A stretch of DNA of 42,784 nucleotides from Candidatus Hodarchaeota archaeon (GCA_016839785.1 JAEOTQ010000068.1:1-42784), one strand, 5' to 3'; counted from the first letter of the stretch, positions 8,811 through 17,115 are shown. Numbers and translations: made by a program. The notes: generated by a model from the letters alone, not told the origin.

Positions 8811-9318
8811 CTAACATTGATGGACGACATTTTAAACAGTAAGACCGTCTTTGATAAAAGAATAAATATTCTCCACAATAGGAACAATGAATGTTAATCT
8901 GTGCAACAATTGGTGGTGTATTCTGATTTTCGTTTGTGTCTAGAAAATATAATCGAAACAATTTCTGCTTTTCACAATTACTTAATGGTGAATTTAGCAA
9001 AATGAGAAAAGAATTTTGTAATTGATCTTGAGAAATTAATGATTGTATTGCTAGTTCAGTTATATCCTTATTCGATGAAGGGAGGAGGGGACTTAAACTG
9101 ATCAATGCTTGAGTGGGGTCATTTCTTGATAAATAAATACGTGCTAGTTTGTGTCGAATTTCTTGATCTCGCGTTGGAGCAGTACGTAGTAAATAGTTCA
9201 AGTCACTTATTGCCTGATCAAATCGTTTTTCCTTGAGCAGGCCTTCAATCCCATTTAAGATTTCGACCTTTTTTTTCTCGTTTGGAGTACAAACTAAAAT
9301 TTTTTTCCGACTTGGGAT
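8794..9318 (-). CDS. TPR-like protein with C-terminal zinc ribbon (start codon non-canonical or frame-disturbed)
   Basis: Helical repeats (EGLLKEKRFDQAISDLNYLL, then IRHKLARIYLSRNDPTQALI) look like TPRs. The C-terminus carries CSYCGEYLFFYQRRSYCLKC, a probable four-cysteine zinc ribbon. The only standard start is a TTG at 9201, which would cut the first TPR in half. The frame is open back to a stop at 9343-9345 without ATG, GTG or TTG. A strong Shine-Dalgarno sequence, GGAGGGAG (9324-9331), lies just after the previous gene's stop, and an in-frame ATC at 9318 sits 8 nt after its GGAGG core. I give 9318 as the likely start (174 aa). A homopolymer indel in the A8 run at about 9269-9277 is an alternative. 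It follows the PD-(D/E)XK-like gene in one operon. Confidence 0.6.
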   Translation of the reverse strand: MPSRKKILVCTPNEKKKVEILNGIEGLLKEKRFDQAISDLNYLLRTAPTRDQEIRHKLARIYLSRNDPTQALISLSPLLPSSNKDITELAIQSLISQDQLQNSFLILLNSPLSNCEKQKLFRLYFLDTNENQNTPPIVAQINIHCSYCGEYLFFYQRRSYCLKCRPSMLAKFLA

Positions 9319-9334
9319 AGAATCTCCCTCCAGT

Positions 9335-9844
9335 TCAACTTTTTAATACTCGAGGACGATACCATAATGGGACGGTTGAAAAAGGAATTTTGTATCGTTT
9401 GTTCATGGCATTTACTATTACTTCTCTAATTTCAGGGTCTAAAGGTTGTTGAATTGCTGGTATCCGATTTCTTATCTTCCCCTCCCTTGAGATCGAAATA
9501 ACTCCAACTCCTACTTCTTTTGCCCAAGAGAGCTGTTCCTCCAAAGTATCTCCATTTAATATCTCAAATTGCTCGTCAGGACATAATAAATAACAATAAT
9601 CACAAAATTGACTGTAGATTGTTGGATGATTGACATGTATCTGTGTTTCTGCTTCGAAGAAGTGAATAGAACTATCCAACTGACAGATACTCGCTAAATC
9701 AATTCGAATTAAGTTCTGATTTACCATTTCAGAGATTCTAATATGTTCACTATTTCCAATTTGAAGTTCTGTATATGTTTGGAACTGAACTTCATCTCTC
9801 AAATAAAACTCTAACCGAGTAACAAGCTGATTTTCTGATAACAT
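9335..9844 (-). CDS. PD-(D/E)XK nuclease-fold protein
   Basis: About 169 aa. The central part fits the restriction-endonuclease fold: RIDLASI supplies an Asp, FFEAET supplies the E-x-E/T edge in place of the usual E-x-K, then a YSQFCDYCYLLCP strand and WAKEVGVGVISISREGKI, a layout common in small archaeal predicted nucleases of this fold. The missing Lys leaves catalytic activity open. The ATG at 9844 follows GAGGTTT and is preferred over the TTG at 9853. A TATA box sits at 9871-9880. It is divergent from the Cys-rich mini-protein and pseudo-Hef pair and co-directional with the TPR/zinc gene that follows it by 16 nt. A DNA repair role is inferred from fold and neighbours. Confidence 0.55.
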   Translation of the reverse strand: MLSENQLVTRLEFYLRDEVQFQTYTELQIGNSEHIRISEMVNQNLIRIDLASICQLDSSIHFFEAETQIHVNHPTIYSQFCDYCYLLCPDEQFEILNGDTLEEQLSWAKEVGVGVISISREGKIRNRIPAIQQPLDPEIREVIVNAMNKRYKIPFSTVPLWYRPRVLKS

Positions 9845-9870
9845 AAACCTCAATTATGATTGAATTTTCC

Positions 9871-9880
9871 CTTTTTATAC
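9871..9880 (-). promoter_or_regulatory. TATA box of the PD-(D/E)XK-like gene
   Basis: GTATAAAAAG on the minus strand, about 30 nt before the ATG at 9844, giving a very short leader. It faces away from the TATA box at 9909, so the 122-bp gap is a divergent promoter region. Confidence 0.55.
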
Positions 9881-9908
9881 TTGAAATACTAGACTGTACA
9901 AATTTTGG

Positions 9909-9917
9909 ATATTTAAG
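9909..9917 (+). promoter_or_regulatory. TATA box of the Cys-rich/pseudo-Hef pair
   Basis: ATATTTAAG, identical to the boxes at 7543, 4626 (-) and 17064 (-). The predicted start near 9936 leaves a leader that contains the AGGTG ribosome-binding site at 9955-9959. Confidence 0.55.
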
Positions 9918-9966
9918 TCTCATTTACCTATACTAGATGAATACAATCAGAATAGGTGAATCATGA

Positions 9967-10194
9967 GTGACAAGTCAACCATTAATCCAACTAAAAAGCT
10001 TGCCCTTTCTCGATGAAATTTTTGTAAATAGTCCGTTATGCCAAATATGTGAGTTTGCAAACTGGGGAATGGGAGGAGTCTGTTCATTGTTGTTGAATAG
10101 ACGTATACCTTCAGTATTAGTTGTAAAAAGTTCACAAGTGATCTCCTGTAGTGCTCATCGGAATTGGGTTGAAAATTTAGAAGGACAGGATTAA
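9967..10194 (+). CDS. Cys-rich mini-protein (probable zinc binder)
   Basis: 75 residues, GTG start with AGGTG 8 nt upstream; the nearer ATG at 9963 opens only an 18-codon frame. Cysteines at 25, 28, 39 and 61 plus His64 could bind one zinc. The segment NSPLCQICEFANWG aligns well with NPFCESCQYAKLG in the short frame at 27266. It ends 17 bp before the Hef-like gene and shares its promoter, so a joint function is likely. No known family recognised. An opposite-strand open frame here is rejected because it lacks a ribosome-binding site and a cysteine pattern. Confidence 0.6.
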   Translation: MTSQPLIQLKSLPFLDEIFVNSPLCQICEFANWGMGGVCSLLLNRRIPSVLVVKSSQVISCSAHRNWVENLEGQD

Positions 10195-10211
10195 TCGAAA
10201 AAGAATCTTCT

Positions 10212-11642
10212 TTGTTGGTAATTTGGATAGAATTAGATGTGAGTGTAGCAAAAATCAGTAAAAATCAGTCTCATAAGCTGAAATTCACCCCCGCTCTGGA
10301 TGAACAGATATTACTCGCTAAAATTCAGAAACAAAAATGTCTAATTCAATATCGTATCGAGGAAAGGTTGTATCGGATCCTGTCATTACTAATCAGTCTG
10401 TATATATCCGCAGAAAAATCACAGAAAACAATACCGAGAGTCCTTATCCTTACAAAACGACAAAACCAGGATATCATTAAAACAGGAGTACAAGATAACT
10501 TAAATCAAATTGTAACCATTCATAATGGCCAAATACTACCCCAAGCGCGGAAAATGGATTATAATCGTTTTAGTATTGTAATTTCAACTCCAAAAACGGT
10601 GAAAAATGACTATAAGCAGGAATTTTTCGTAAAGGATCACTTTTCATTGATAATAATTGATTATGCGGAGATGGGGGTGTCCTCATCTTCATTGAGATAT
10701 ATAATCAATAATTTAGAGCCCAATCAAGTAGTCGGGTTGACGAGAGAGAAAAATGTGATAAAATTGGAACAAGCTTGTATAAACTTGGAGCTATTGGAAA
10801 TCATCAAAATAGACGGAAAAATAGGGAAAGAAAGATCCAATATTCAACATTATTCACTTCCTCTACCTAAAGAATATTTTTTTGTACTAGATATTCTTAA
10901 TCAACTGAAAAAGAATAGATTAGTCCAACTTGAAAGTTTAGGATTTGGAGTGTCTATGAAAAGCACTCCTCAAGAGATTGCGGCAATTCATACGAGTTTA
11001 TTGAATGAAAACAATGGGAAAATTTTAGTGAAAACAGCAAATTTGCAACGAATCATGGCAATGCAACGGATAGTAGTTTCTCAAGGTTTTCCTGCGCTAA
11101 TCTCATTTCTTGATGATTTACTTCTTCGCCTTAGCGAGGATCAGCCGTTTGTTGGGAGAAAAGCATTGGTTCAGTTCTTAGGAAATCCTATCATCAAGAA
11201 GCTCTACGAATATATTCTCTTATTTTCTGACCTAGAACACCCAAAAATGAAACAGGTCCTGAAACTTGTAAATGATTATGAGTCTGCAGTTTCCATAGTT
11301 ACTAATAATCGCTACAATGCAACTTTCATTGAAGAAAACCTGAAGAAAAACGGGATATCTACAATATGTATTGCACAACCAGTCTCATCGCTTAAACGAA
11401 TCCAGCTTCAAAAGAAGTTATTTGCTTTTGGGAGCAAAGTGCATGTTTGTATTACAAACACAGCAAATGACCTCATAGCCAATTTAGCTAGCATCATTAT
11501 TGCATACGACGTCAATGCAGATGTTGTTGAGAAATTGAATAGTATTACAGTCCCTATTCCTAAGGTATTTTTAATTACTAAACAAACAAATGAGGAAGCA
11601 CGATTTTTCCATTTAAAGAATTTAGGGAGGGGAATCAGATAG
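10212..11642 (+). CDS. Hef/FANCM-like superfamily 2 helicase with all catalytic motifs lost (pseudoenzyme)
   Basis: 476 aa, matching in length and order the helicase half of archaeal Hef. Matches recalled from Pyrococcus Hef: the start LDEQILLAKIQKQKCLI (Hef LIYAKCKETNCLIV-like), TPKTVKND (Hef TPQTIEND), VVGLTREKN (Hef VIGLTASPG), LEHPKMKQVLKLV (Hef LDHPKMDKLKEII), IVTNNRYNATFIEENLKKNGI and the end ITKQTNEEARFF. Walker A (GLGKT) is replaced by YRIEERL at 47-53, DEAH by DYAE at 150-153, and motif VI (QRRGRTGR) is gone. There is no C-terminal ERCC4 nuclease. The frame is long and unbroken, so it is probably maintained as a non-catalytic protein. Start may be TTG 10212, TTG 10215 or GTG 10239. 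The 3' end overlaps the XPD-like gene by 21 bp, tail to tail. Confidence 0.75.
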   Translation: MLVIWIELDVSVAKISKNQSHKLKFTPALDEQILLAKIQKQKCLIQYRIEERLYRILSLLISLYISAEKSQKTIPRVLILTKRQNQDIIKTGVQDNLNQIVTIHNGQILPQARKMDYNRFSIVISTPKTVKNDYKQEFFVKDHFSLIIIDYAEMGVSSSSLRYIINNLEPNQVVGLTREKNVIKLEQACINLELLEIIKIDGKIGKERSNIQHYSLPLPKEYFFVLDILNQLKKNRLVQLESLGFGVSMKSTPQEIAAIHTSLLNENNGKILVKTANLQRIMAMQRIVVSQGFPALISFLDDLLLRLSEDQPFVGRKALVQFLGNPIIKKLYEYILLFSDLEHPKMKQVLKLVNDYESAVSIVTNNRYNATFIEENLKKNGISTICIAQPVSSLKRIQLQKKLFAFGSKVHVCITNTANDLIANLASIIIAYDVNADVVEKLNSITVPIPKVFLITKQTNEEARFFHLKNLGRGIR

Positions 11643-13376
11643 GAATTTTCTCTTCATCTTAGCATAGAAAGTATCATATGTGGTATAACATTGATTGAGA
11701 TCACGAAAAATATTTTGTCTGGGTAACATTGTTCGAAGAGTGGCTGCACGATAATCCAAGATTAAACTTGCAGCAAAATCTGTTTCTGATCGAATTCCTC
11801 TCCCTATCGCTTGTGTTATGACTCGTGTTACTGGCAAAAGGGTGAGATGATCTGCCATCTTTCTCCCCCACTTTCTTGCATAAAGGTATTTAATAAGTTG
11901 ATTTGTTGCGTCCGGTCGTGTGTAGGGTACACCAGCGATAATAATGAGAGTTAACAGACTACGTTTTGTTTGTGGATGAAGGATTTCGATACCTTCAGAT
12001 AACTTTCCACCTAGGACACCAAAAATCACTTCATGGGTTTTTCTGTGCAGATCATCAATAAAAATTGGTCTCTCACCTGACTGTTCAACATAAACGTTAG
12101 GAATGGTCATATGTACAAGAATTTGTTGTTTGAGTTCATGTGAAGGTGTGAAAACTATGGTATGAAAGGGGTTACTCTTATGCATTCGTTGAATGACCGT
12201 TGCCATAGCTTGAAAGGTTTGAGAAGTTCTTTCTCTAAATTTCGTTGTGAATCGTCTGTGATATAGAATACCATTGAGACTAAATTGAAAATCCGAGGGA
12301 ATATGCAATCCAGGAAAATTTAACCCATACAAAGTCTTATAGGAGGATACAGGTTGGAAGGTTCCCGACATCAGAAGGATGTTCTGAAAATTGTTATCCA
12401 CATATTTAAAAGTAGTTTGAGGGAACGGATTAAGTTGTATCAATTTTTCTGGTTCTGAAATCCAGATTTCTCCTCTGCTGTTTAAAAAATCTTTAATTGT
12501 AAGGAGATTATTTTGCTCCCACAAGGATAATTTGGTTTGATGATCAAGAAATGCATCTATCGCGTCTGATGTTAAATTTTGGGGACGGTCCACTCTCCCA
12601 TGTCGATTTTGAATTAATTCTTGTAGATTGTCAAATACTTTTAACGGAATAACGTTTTTTGCTTTATGGATATCATTTAAAGATATTTCTGACTCGATTT
12701 CTGCTGAAAAATTATGGCCCTCATCAATAATGCAGATTTTGTGTGGATAGGTACTTTTTTGAAGGAGGGTAGAAAGCATACTCTGCAGATTCTTGCTTCT
12801 TAGATATGTATGTGTAGTAACAATGATATTTGCGTAAGGAATGCAGCGTTTAATGATATAATATGGACACCCAAATTCCTGGAGTGTATCCTTGAAATTT
12901 TCAATCTTATTTTCCCCTTCATGAGTTGTTATGGGAACCTGTTCTACAATAGCTGGAAAATCTTCTTCAGGGATAGAACGGGCTTTTTCTAAGTGCGGAC
13001 ATCGCAGCTTCCCACATATACCCTGATAGAAAAAAGGGATATCATTTCGGATACACAAATCTGACTTCAGAATTAACGGAAGAGCAGTTAAATATCCATA
13101 TCTATTAGTATTCGCTATTTTACGGATTTCATTGAGAAACACATGGAAAATTTGAGCTTTAGTCCGTACGAAAATATAAAGCTGGTACTGTCGTGTTTTT
13201 ACTAGTGGTAAAGTACTTATTAGTGCCATTACCGTTTTTCCAAACCCAACTGGAGCATGGATAATTGCCCGTGGGTGTCGTTCGACAAATCTGAGAAATC
13301 TTGCTTGATATGCACGTAGTTCTTCATGTGGAAAAAGTTCTATTTCGGGAGGGAGGTTTATTTCCAAAGGTAGCAA
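11622..13376 (-). CDS. XPD/Rad3/DinG-family iron-sulfur DNA helicase
   Basis: Superfamily 2 5'-to-3' DNA helicase, 584 aa. Walker A is HAPVGFGKT (about 40-48), the DEGH box is in CIIDEGHNF, motif III-like LMSGTF follows, and the end has GVLGGKLSEGIE and QAIGRGIRS (motif VI). Cysteines 108, 121, 126 and 170 are placed like the four ligands of the XPD 4Fe-4S cluster. All motifs are intact, so it should be active in nucleotide-excision-type or branched-DNA processing. TTG starts at 13376 and 13367 are both possible; the second has GAGG 9 nt before it. It starts 3 nt after the HerA-like gene, in a radA operon. Confidence 0.87.
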   Translation of the reverse strand: MLPLEINLPPEIELFPHEELRAYQARFLRFVERHPRAIIHAPVGFGKTVMALISTLPLVKTRQYQLYIFVRTKAQIFHVFLNEIRKIANTNRYGYLTALPLILKSDLCIRNDIPFFYQGICGKLRCPHLEKARSIPEEDFPAIVEQVPITTHEGENKIENFKDTLQEFGCPYYIIKRCIPYANIIVTTHTYLRSKNLQSMLSTLLQKSTYPHKICIIDEGHNFSAEIESEISLNDIHKAKNVIPLKVFDNLQELIQNRHGRVDRPQNLTSDAIDAFLDHQTKLSLWEQNNLLTIKDFLNSRGEIWISEPEKLIQLNPFPQTTFKYVDNNFQNILLMSGTFQPVSSYKTLYGLNFPGLHIPSDFQFSLNGILYHRRFTTKFRERTSQTFQAMATVIQRMHKSNPFHTIVFTPSHELKQQILVHMTIPNVYVEQSGERPIFIDDLHRKTHEVIFGVLGGKLSEGIEILHPQTKRSLLTLIIIAGVPYTRPDATNQLIKYLYARKWGRKMADHLTLLPVTRVITQAIGRGIRSETDFAASLILDYRAATLRTMLPRQNIFRDLNQCYTTYDTFYAKMKRKFLSDSPP

Positions 13377-13379
13377 TCC

Positions 13380-15974
13380 TCAGTGTGATTCAAGTTCTTC
13401 TTGAAGCCTTTTTCCTTGTTTAAGCAGACTAAGGTGGATATCAAGAACTCCGATGTCAGGGTAAGTTTTCAACTCTAATGCCTTAGTGATGGATTGTAGT
13501 GCCACATATCTTTCGTTAGGCAAAAAATCATCAAGATTACTAGCAGTCACATCCGAAACACTAGGTAAAATTGGAGGTGAGTCTAATTTTGCATTTTTAG
13601 GCGCATTCTTTATGTTTCGAATATCCACCATTAATTCAGAACAAAGCTCATCAGCCAAAGAGAACAGCTGACGAAAGTCTTTTCCCTCAATTCCATCAAT
13701 CGCGAGCAAATCGGTATATTGGGCATATCGCTCCCACGGTATCGAATTGTTTCTTTGGTAGAGATGATGGAGAACTCCCCCAACCATATTTTTGATTTTA
13801 ACATTATCCTCACGACATTTCTGTACAGAAGCAGTTCTTTCAAAAAATCTCTCTGTATTTCTAATCTCCCATCGAGTTTGTTCAATTGTATTGGCATTTT
13901 TAGCCACTGGTAGATTTTCCAACATTGTCAAATGTAGATCGTAGAAGTCGGATCCTTTTACAGTAATATCCCATTGCCGTGCTGATCCAATTTCTACTTC
14001 TTTGAACAATCCATAGGATTTTAACCCATCTAGAAGCTTTTCTTGGGTACTATCAATATCCAATTCTTCGTGAAGTGCGTCTCTATATAACGTTTGATTC
14101 CTTAGAATTTTTAGGGTCTTCATTAACATTTTAAATTTTGTGGGACTTAATCCTAAAGTTTTCGATCCTCTTAATTGAGTTTCTTTGACCTTAATCGGAG
14201 CAAGATCAATTGGAACTTTTCCAGAATCCATTTTAAAATGATAGGCAGTACTTTGAGAAGTATCACCTCTGAATAATAAACCTTCACCCTCCCTAATTCC
14301 CATAATTTGGCGTTCGATGAATGAGGATTGCGTATACTCCCTAACTTTTAATTGGTGTTGGGTAATAACGATTTCCCGATCCGCCGTATTCACTAGTCGT
14401 AGGTAGATCTGATTCTTTATTTCTTCGAAAGAATTCACTTTCGTAGCTAATGCCTGGACACTTTGACTACCAAGAACAAGTACATTTTTTCGTGCAAGAG
14501 AATTACACGAGTCAATTAAAACTGTAGGAATTCCAGTTTGTCCTCTCCCATATGATGTTTTTCTGCTTAAAATTTCATCTGCATGAGGAAATATAATATA
14601 CCCGTTATAAGCTACATTAGATAAGAATTGAAGTAGAAATGCAACTACAGCTCGTTTAATCATAGGAGGTTGAGCTCCAAATTGAAAAATAGTAATTGAA
14701 TCATCTCGAAAAAGCATATTACTAAGATGTCCTGTAAAAGCTGGATAATTTACCTCATCAAATGATTTAAACTGATTTAAGATCCCATTTAAATGTTCAA
14801 TTGCCATCAAATCAGCAAAAACTCCATCCGTTGCCCCAATAGAGGGCTGTTCTACATCATCAGAAACCTCACCCAATGTCGTGACAACATCATTAAGAGT
14901 AAATGATGTTGAACCCGCTGCATTTCTAATTTGGGCTTCAAGAGGTATTGCAAATCGTGAAGTGAGATAATCAGAAGTTGATAATGAGCTTAAAAGAATA
15001 TTACTAACTAGATGAGCCTTCCAAGTATTTATAGCTTTAGATTCTTGTATTTTCCCACTCGGAGAGGAAGGTATAATGACATCACATAGATTAATAAACA
15101 TGTTTGTGCCCAATCGAAACAACTGAAGATTTATTCCCGTTTTAATAGATGAAAGTGATTGAAAATGGTGAATTAATCCATTAAATTCATTGTGAGTATC
15201 GATGACGAAAGTACCCTTATTTTTCGAATTGCTAAAGGAGAGAATCAAGTTCTGAAAAAGAGTGATTAATTCGTTTTTATCAGATCCACACACGAGAACG
15301 GATCCATTAGATAAAATAGGAAAGCCAACAGGTATTGAGACATTATCAATGCGATGACCAATCCTATGTGTTACAGGTAAATCAGGAACAGGGAAATCCT
15401 GAATAAAACGTGAAGGTACTCGTTCTAGGCTAAAGAATCTGTCAATCAACTTTGATGTGGATCCCGTTTGAGAGGGAAATATTGTGATTCCTTTTTTCGT
15501 CTTCTTTCCATGAAAATGGAGATCAAAAATCTGTTTTCCTTTAACAATCGTTACTTCGAATCCAGCTGCCTTGAGAATAGTATATGTAAGCGTACGTCGT
15601 TTAAGAAACTCATTTCTCACTTGGCGCACTATAGTAGGCAAAATTGACTCTGAGCGAATGTAAAAACGATAGTATACACGTACTATAAGGGAAAGCCCCG
15701 TATAGGAAGTTTCCCGCCTTGAATACGATTTTGAGTCTCGGGGAAGGGCAGTAAAAGCTTGTCGGAGAACTTGAACTCCAGGTTGACTCGTTACTCTGAA
15801 TAAGTTCTTAGAAGCGTTGTCTAAATCGTGGACTGGTTGAATTGCATAGTAGGAAACAAGAATTCCTATGGAAGCATACAGTTGTTCTGTTTCACTGGGC
15901 GAGTGGTCAATCTGAAGAAGAGTGGTATTATCCTCCAGAATTTTTGTTGCTAATTGTGTGGAAAGCGTTCCAAC
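13380..15974 (-). CDS. HerA/FtsK-like ATPase with degenerate P-loop, in radA operon (5' end extended; start codon unclear)
   Basis: Around residue 115-200 of the frame from TTG 15641 the order of HerA-type motor elements is visible: GSVLVCGSDKNEL where HerA has G-x-TGSGKS, FVIDTHNEF (HerA ID-HGEY), IIFPHADEI at the Walker B position, and VLVLGSQSVQAL for the tQ sensor. Walker A has lost its Gly-Lys-Ser/Thr, so ATP hydrolysis is unlikely. The frame is open another 111 codons upstream of 15641, to a TGA at 15975-15977, with protein-like sequence but no ATG, GTG or TTG. GGAG (15979-15982) precedes a GTT at 15974, and a TTG at 15973 with ideal spacing is one base out of frame, so a one-base indel would restore a normal start. 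It lies 25 bp after radA and 3 bp before the XPD-like gene, so a role in repair with both is likely. Confidence 0.6.
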   Translation of the reverse strand, partial: VGTLSTQLATKILEDNTTLLQIDHSPSETEQLYASIGILVSYYAIQPVHDLDNASKNLFRVTSQPGVQVLRQAFTALPRDSKSYSRRETSYTGLSLIVRVYYRFYIRSESILPTIVRQVRNEFLKRRTLTYTILKAAGFEVTIVKGKQIFDLHFHGKKTKKGITIFPSQTGSTSKLIDRFFSLERVPSRFIQDFPVPDLPVTHRIGHRIDNVSIPVGFPILSNGSVLVCGSDKNELITLFQNLILSFSNSKNKGTFVIDTHNEFNGLIHHFQSLSSIKTGINLQLFRLGTNMFINLCDVIIPSSPSGKIQESKAINTWKAHLVSNILLSSLSTSDYLTSRFAIPLEAQIRNAAGSTSFTLNDVVTTLGEVSDDVEQPSIGATDGVFADLMAIEHLNGILNQFKSFDEVNYPAFTGHLSNMLFRDDSITIFQFGAQPPMIKRAVVAFLLQFLSNVAYNGYIIFPHADEILSRKTSYGRGQTGIPTVLIDSCNSLARKNVLVLGSQSVQALATKVNSFEEIKNQIYLRLVNTADREIVITQHQLKVREYTQSSFIERQIMGIREGEGLLFRGDTSQSTAYHFKMDSGKVPIDLAPIKVKETQLRGSKTLGLSPTKFKMLMKTLKILRNQTLYRDALHEELDIDSTQEKLLDGLKSYGLFKEVEIGSARQWDITVKGSDFYDLHLTMLENLPVAKNANTIEQTRWEIRNTERFFERTASVQKCREDNVKIKNMVGGVLHHLYQRNNSIPWERYAQYTDLLAIDGIEGKDFRQLFSLADELCSELMVDIRNIKNAPKNAKLDSPPILPSVSDVTASNLDDFLPNERYVALQSITKALELKTYPDIGVLDIHLSLLKQGKRLQEELESH

Positions 15975-15999
15975 TCAGCTCCAGAAAAAAAAGAGGGAG

Positions 16000-17016
16000 C
16001 TATTTCCCCGAATAGTCCCGGATTCCATCCGTATCGATAGAAAATTCGACTTTTCCATCAGGTAACTCTGGATTCTTGGTAAGAGTTGCAGTACGCTTTA
16101 CATCTTTTCCTTTACGAATCATGAGACGTGTAGTGACCGTGTGACCTACAACATTACCACCAATTGGTTTATTTGGATCTCCAAAGAACATAGCATCAGG
16201 TTTTGCCGAAACTTGGTTTGTTACCACCGCAACACAATTCATAATCTCTGATTGCTTTGCCATGAATGCCAAATATTTTCCAATAAGCTGTTGACGTTCA
16301 GCCAAGGTTGCTCTTCCAGCGAACTCTGAACGGAAATGTGCCATCAGGGAATCAACAATGATTAAACCTACATTGGGAACCATCGTTAAAGCCTCTTCTG
16401 TTAAAGCCATTTGATGTTCACTGTTGAATGCTCTTCCCACCGTTATCTGTGACAATATAGTATCAGGATCAAGATTAAGTGCTTTGGCCATTTGAGAAAT
16501 TCTTGTAAATCGGAAAGTTCCTTCAGTATCAATCCAAACTGCAGCTTTTCCATTTTTTACACAGTTTACCGCTAGTTGGTGCGAAATCTGTGTTTTACCA
16601 CAACCATTTTCACCAGCTATCTCAGTAATTGATCCAGTTTCGAATCCTCCTCCAAGTAGCTCATCGAATGCTTCAGAAGAGGTTGTTAAGTACTCACGTG
16701 TCTCACCTAGTTTCGCATAATGAGATCCAGGTTTTAATCCAAGATCAAATTGGGAACGAGCTTCTTGTATCAGTAAAGTTGCCGTTTTTTCAGCAATTCC
16801 TGATATTTCGGAGAGCTGTGATCGAGTAGCTAAGGCTATGGTCTCTTTAGAGCCAAAACCAGCTCCTTCTAGTCTTTTTCGTGTTGTTGGACCTATTCCT
16901 GAAATTGTATCGAGAAAGTTCGGCTCTTTTGTATCCTTTCCTCGGATTTTATTTCCTTTTTCGGGAATCGGGTCCTCAACAACAGTTTTTTCTTTTTTTG
17001 CTTCAGCTTTTGCCAT
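16000..17016 (-). CDS. radA: RadA recombinase
   Basis: Archaeal RecA/Rad51 homologue, 338 aa, which forms filaments on single-stranded DNA and carries out strand exchange in homologous recombination. An N-terminal helix-hairpin-helix domain (DTISGIGPTTRKRLEGAGF, about 36-85) is followed by the RecA core: Walker A GENGCGKT (135-142), Walker B GLIIVDS (about 214-220), the RATLAERQQ segment and VVTNQVSAKPD (L2 region). A short Lys/Glu-rich tail precedes the HhH domain. All features are normal and it should be active. TATA box at 17064-17072 on the minus strand. It is the first gene of the leftward radA, HerA-like, XPD-like set. Confidence 0.97.
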   Translation of the reverse strand: MAKAEAKKEKTVVEDPIPEKGNKIRGKDTKEPNFLDTISGIGPTTRKRLEGAGFGSKETIALATRSQLSEISGIAEKTATLLIQEARSQFDLGLKPGSHYAKLGETREYLTTSSEAFDELLGGGFETGSITEIAGENGCGKTQISHQLAVNCVKNGKAAVWIDTEGTFRFTRISQMAKALNLDPDTILSQITVGRAFNSEHQMALTEEALTMVPNVGLIIVDSLMAHFRSEFAGRATLAERQQLIGKYLAFMAKQSEIMNCVAVVTNQVSAKPDAMFFGDPNKPIGGNVVGHTVTTRLMIRKGKDVKRTATLTKNPELPDGKVEFSIDTDGIRDYSGK

Positions 17017-17063
17017 TAATATACACCGGATTTCGTTGTATTCAAAATGGAATATGTCTGAAA

Positions 17064-17072
17064 CTTAAATAT
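17064..17072 (-). promoter_or_regulatory. TATA box of radA
   Basis: ATATTTAAG on the minus strand, 48 nt before the radA ATG, predicting a leader of about 25 nt. Same 9-mer as the luxE-like, 7626 and 9967 promoters. Confidence 0.6.
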
Positions 17073-17107
17073 CTGAAATCAAGAAAAATTGTTTATTTAT
17101 AAACTAC

Positions 17108-17115
17108 TTATAAAG
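17108..17115 (+). promoter_or_regulatory. TATA box of the surface-protein gene
   Basis: CTTATAAAG-type box; a start about 25 nt downstream (near 17138) would place the hairpin at 17146-17161 in the leader. A second box, ATATATAA near 17127-17134, would give a start inside the hairpin instead. Confidence 0.45.

Noticed and set aside
9947-10135. Minus-strand frame over the zinc mini-protein
   Set aside because: Opposite-strand frame lacks the cysteine pattern and any start signals; the plus-strand GTG has a well-placed AGGTG.
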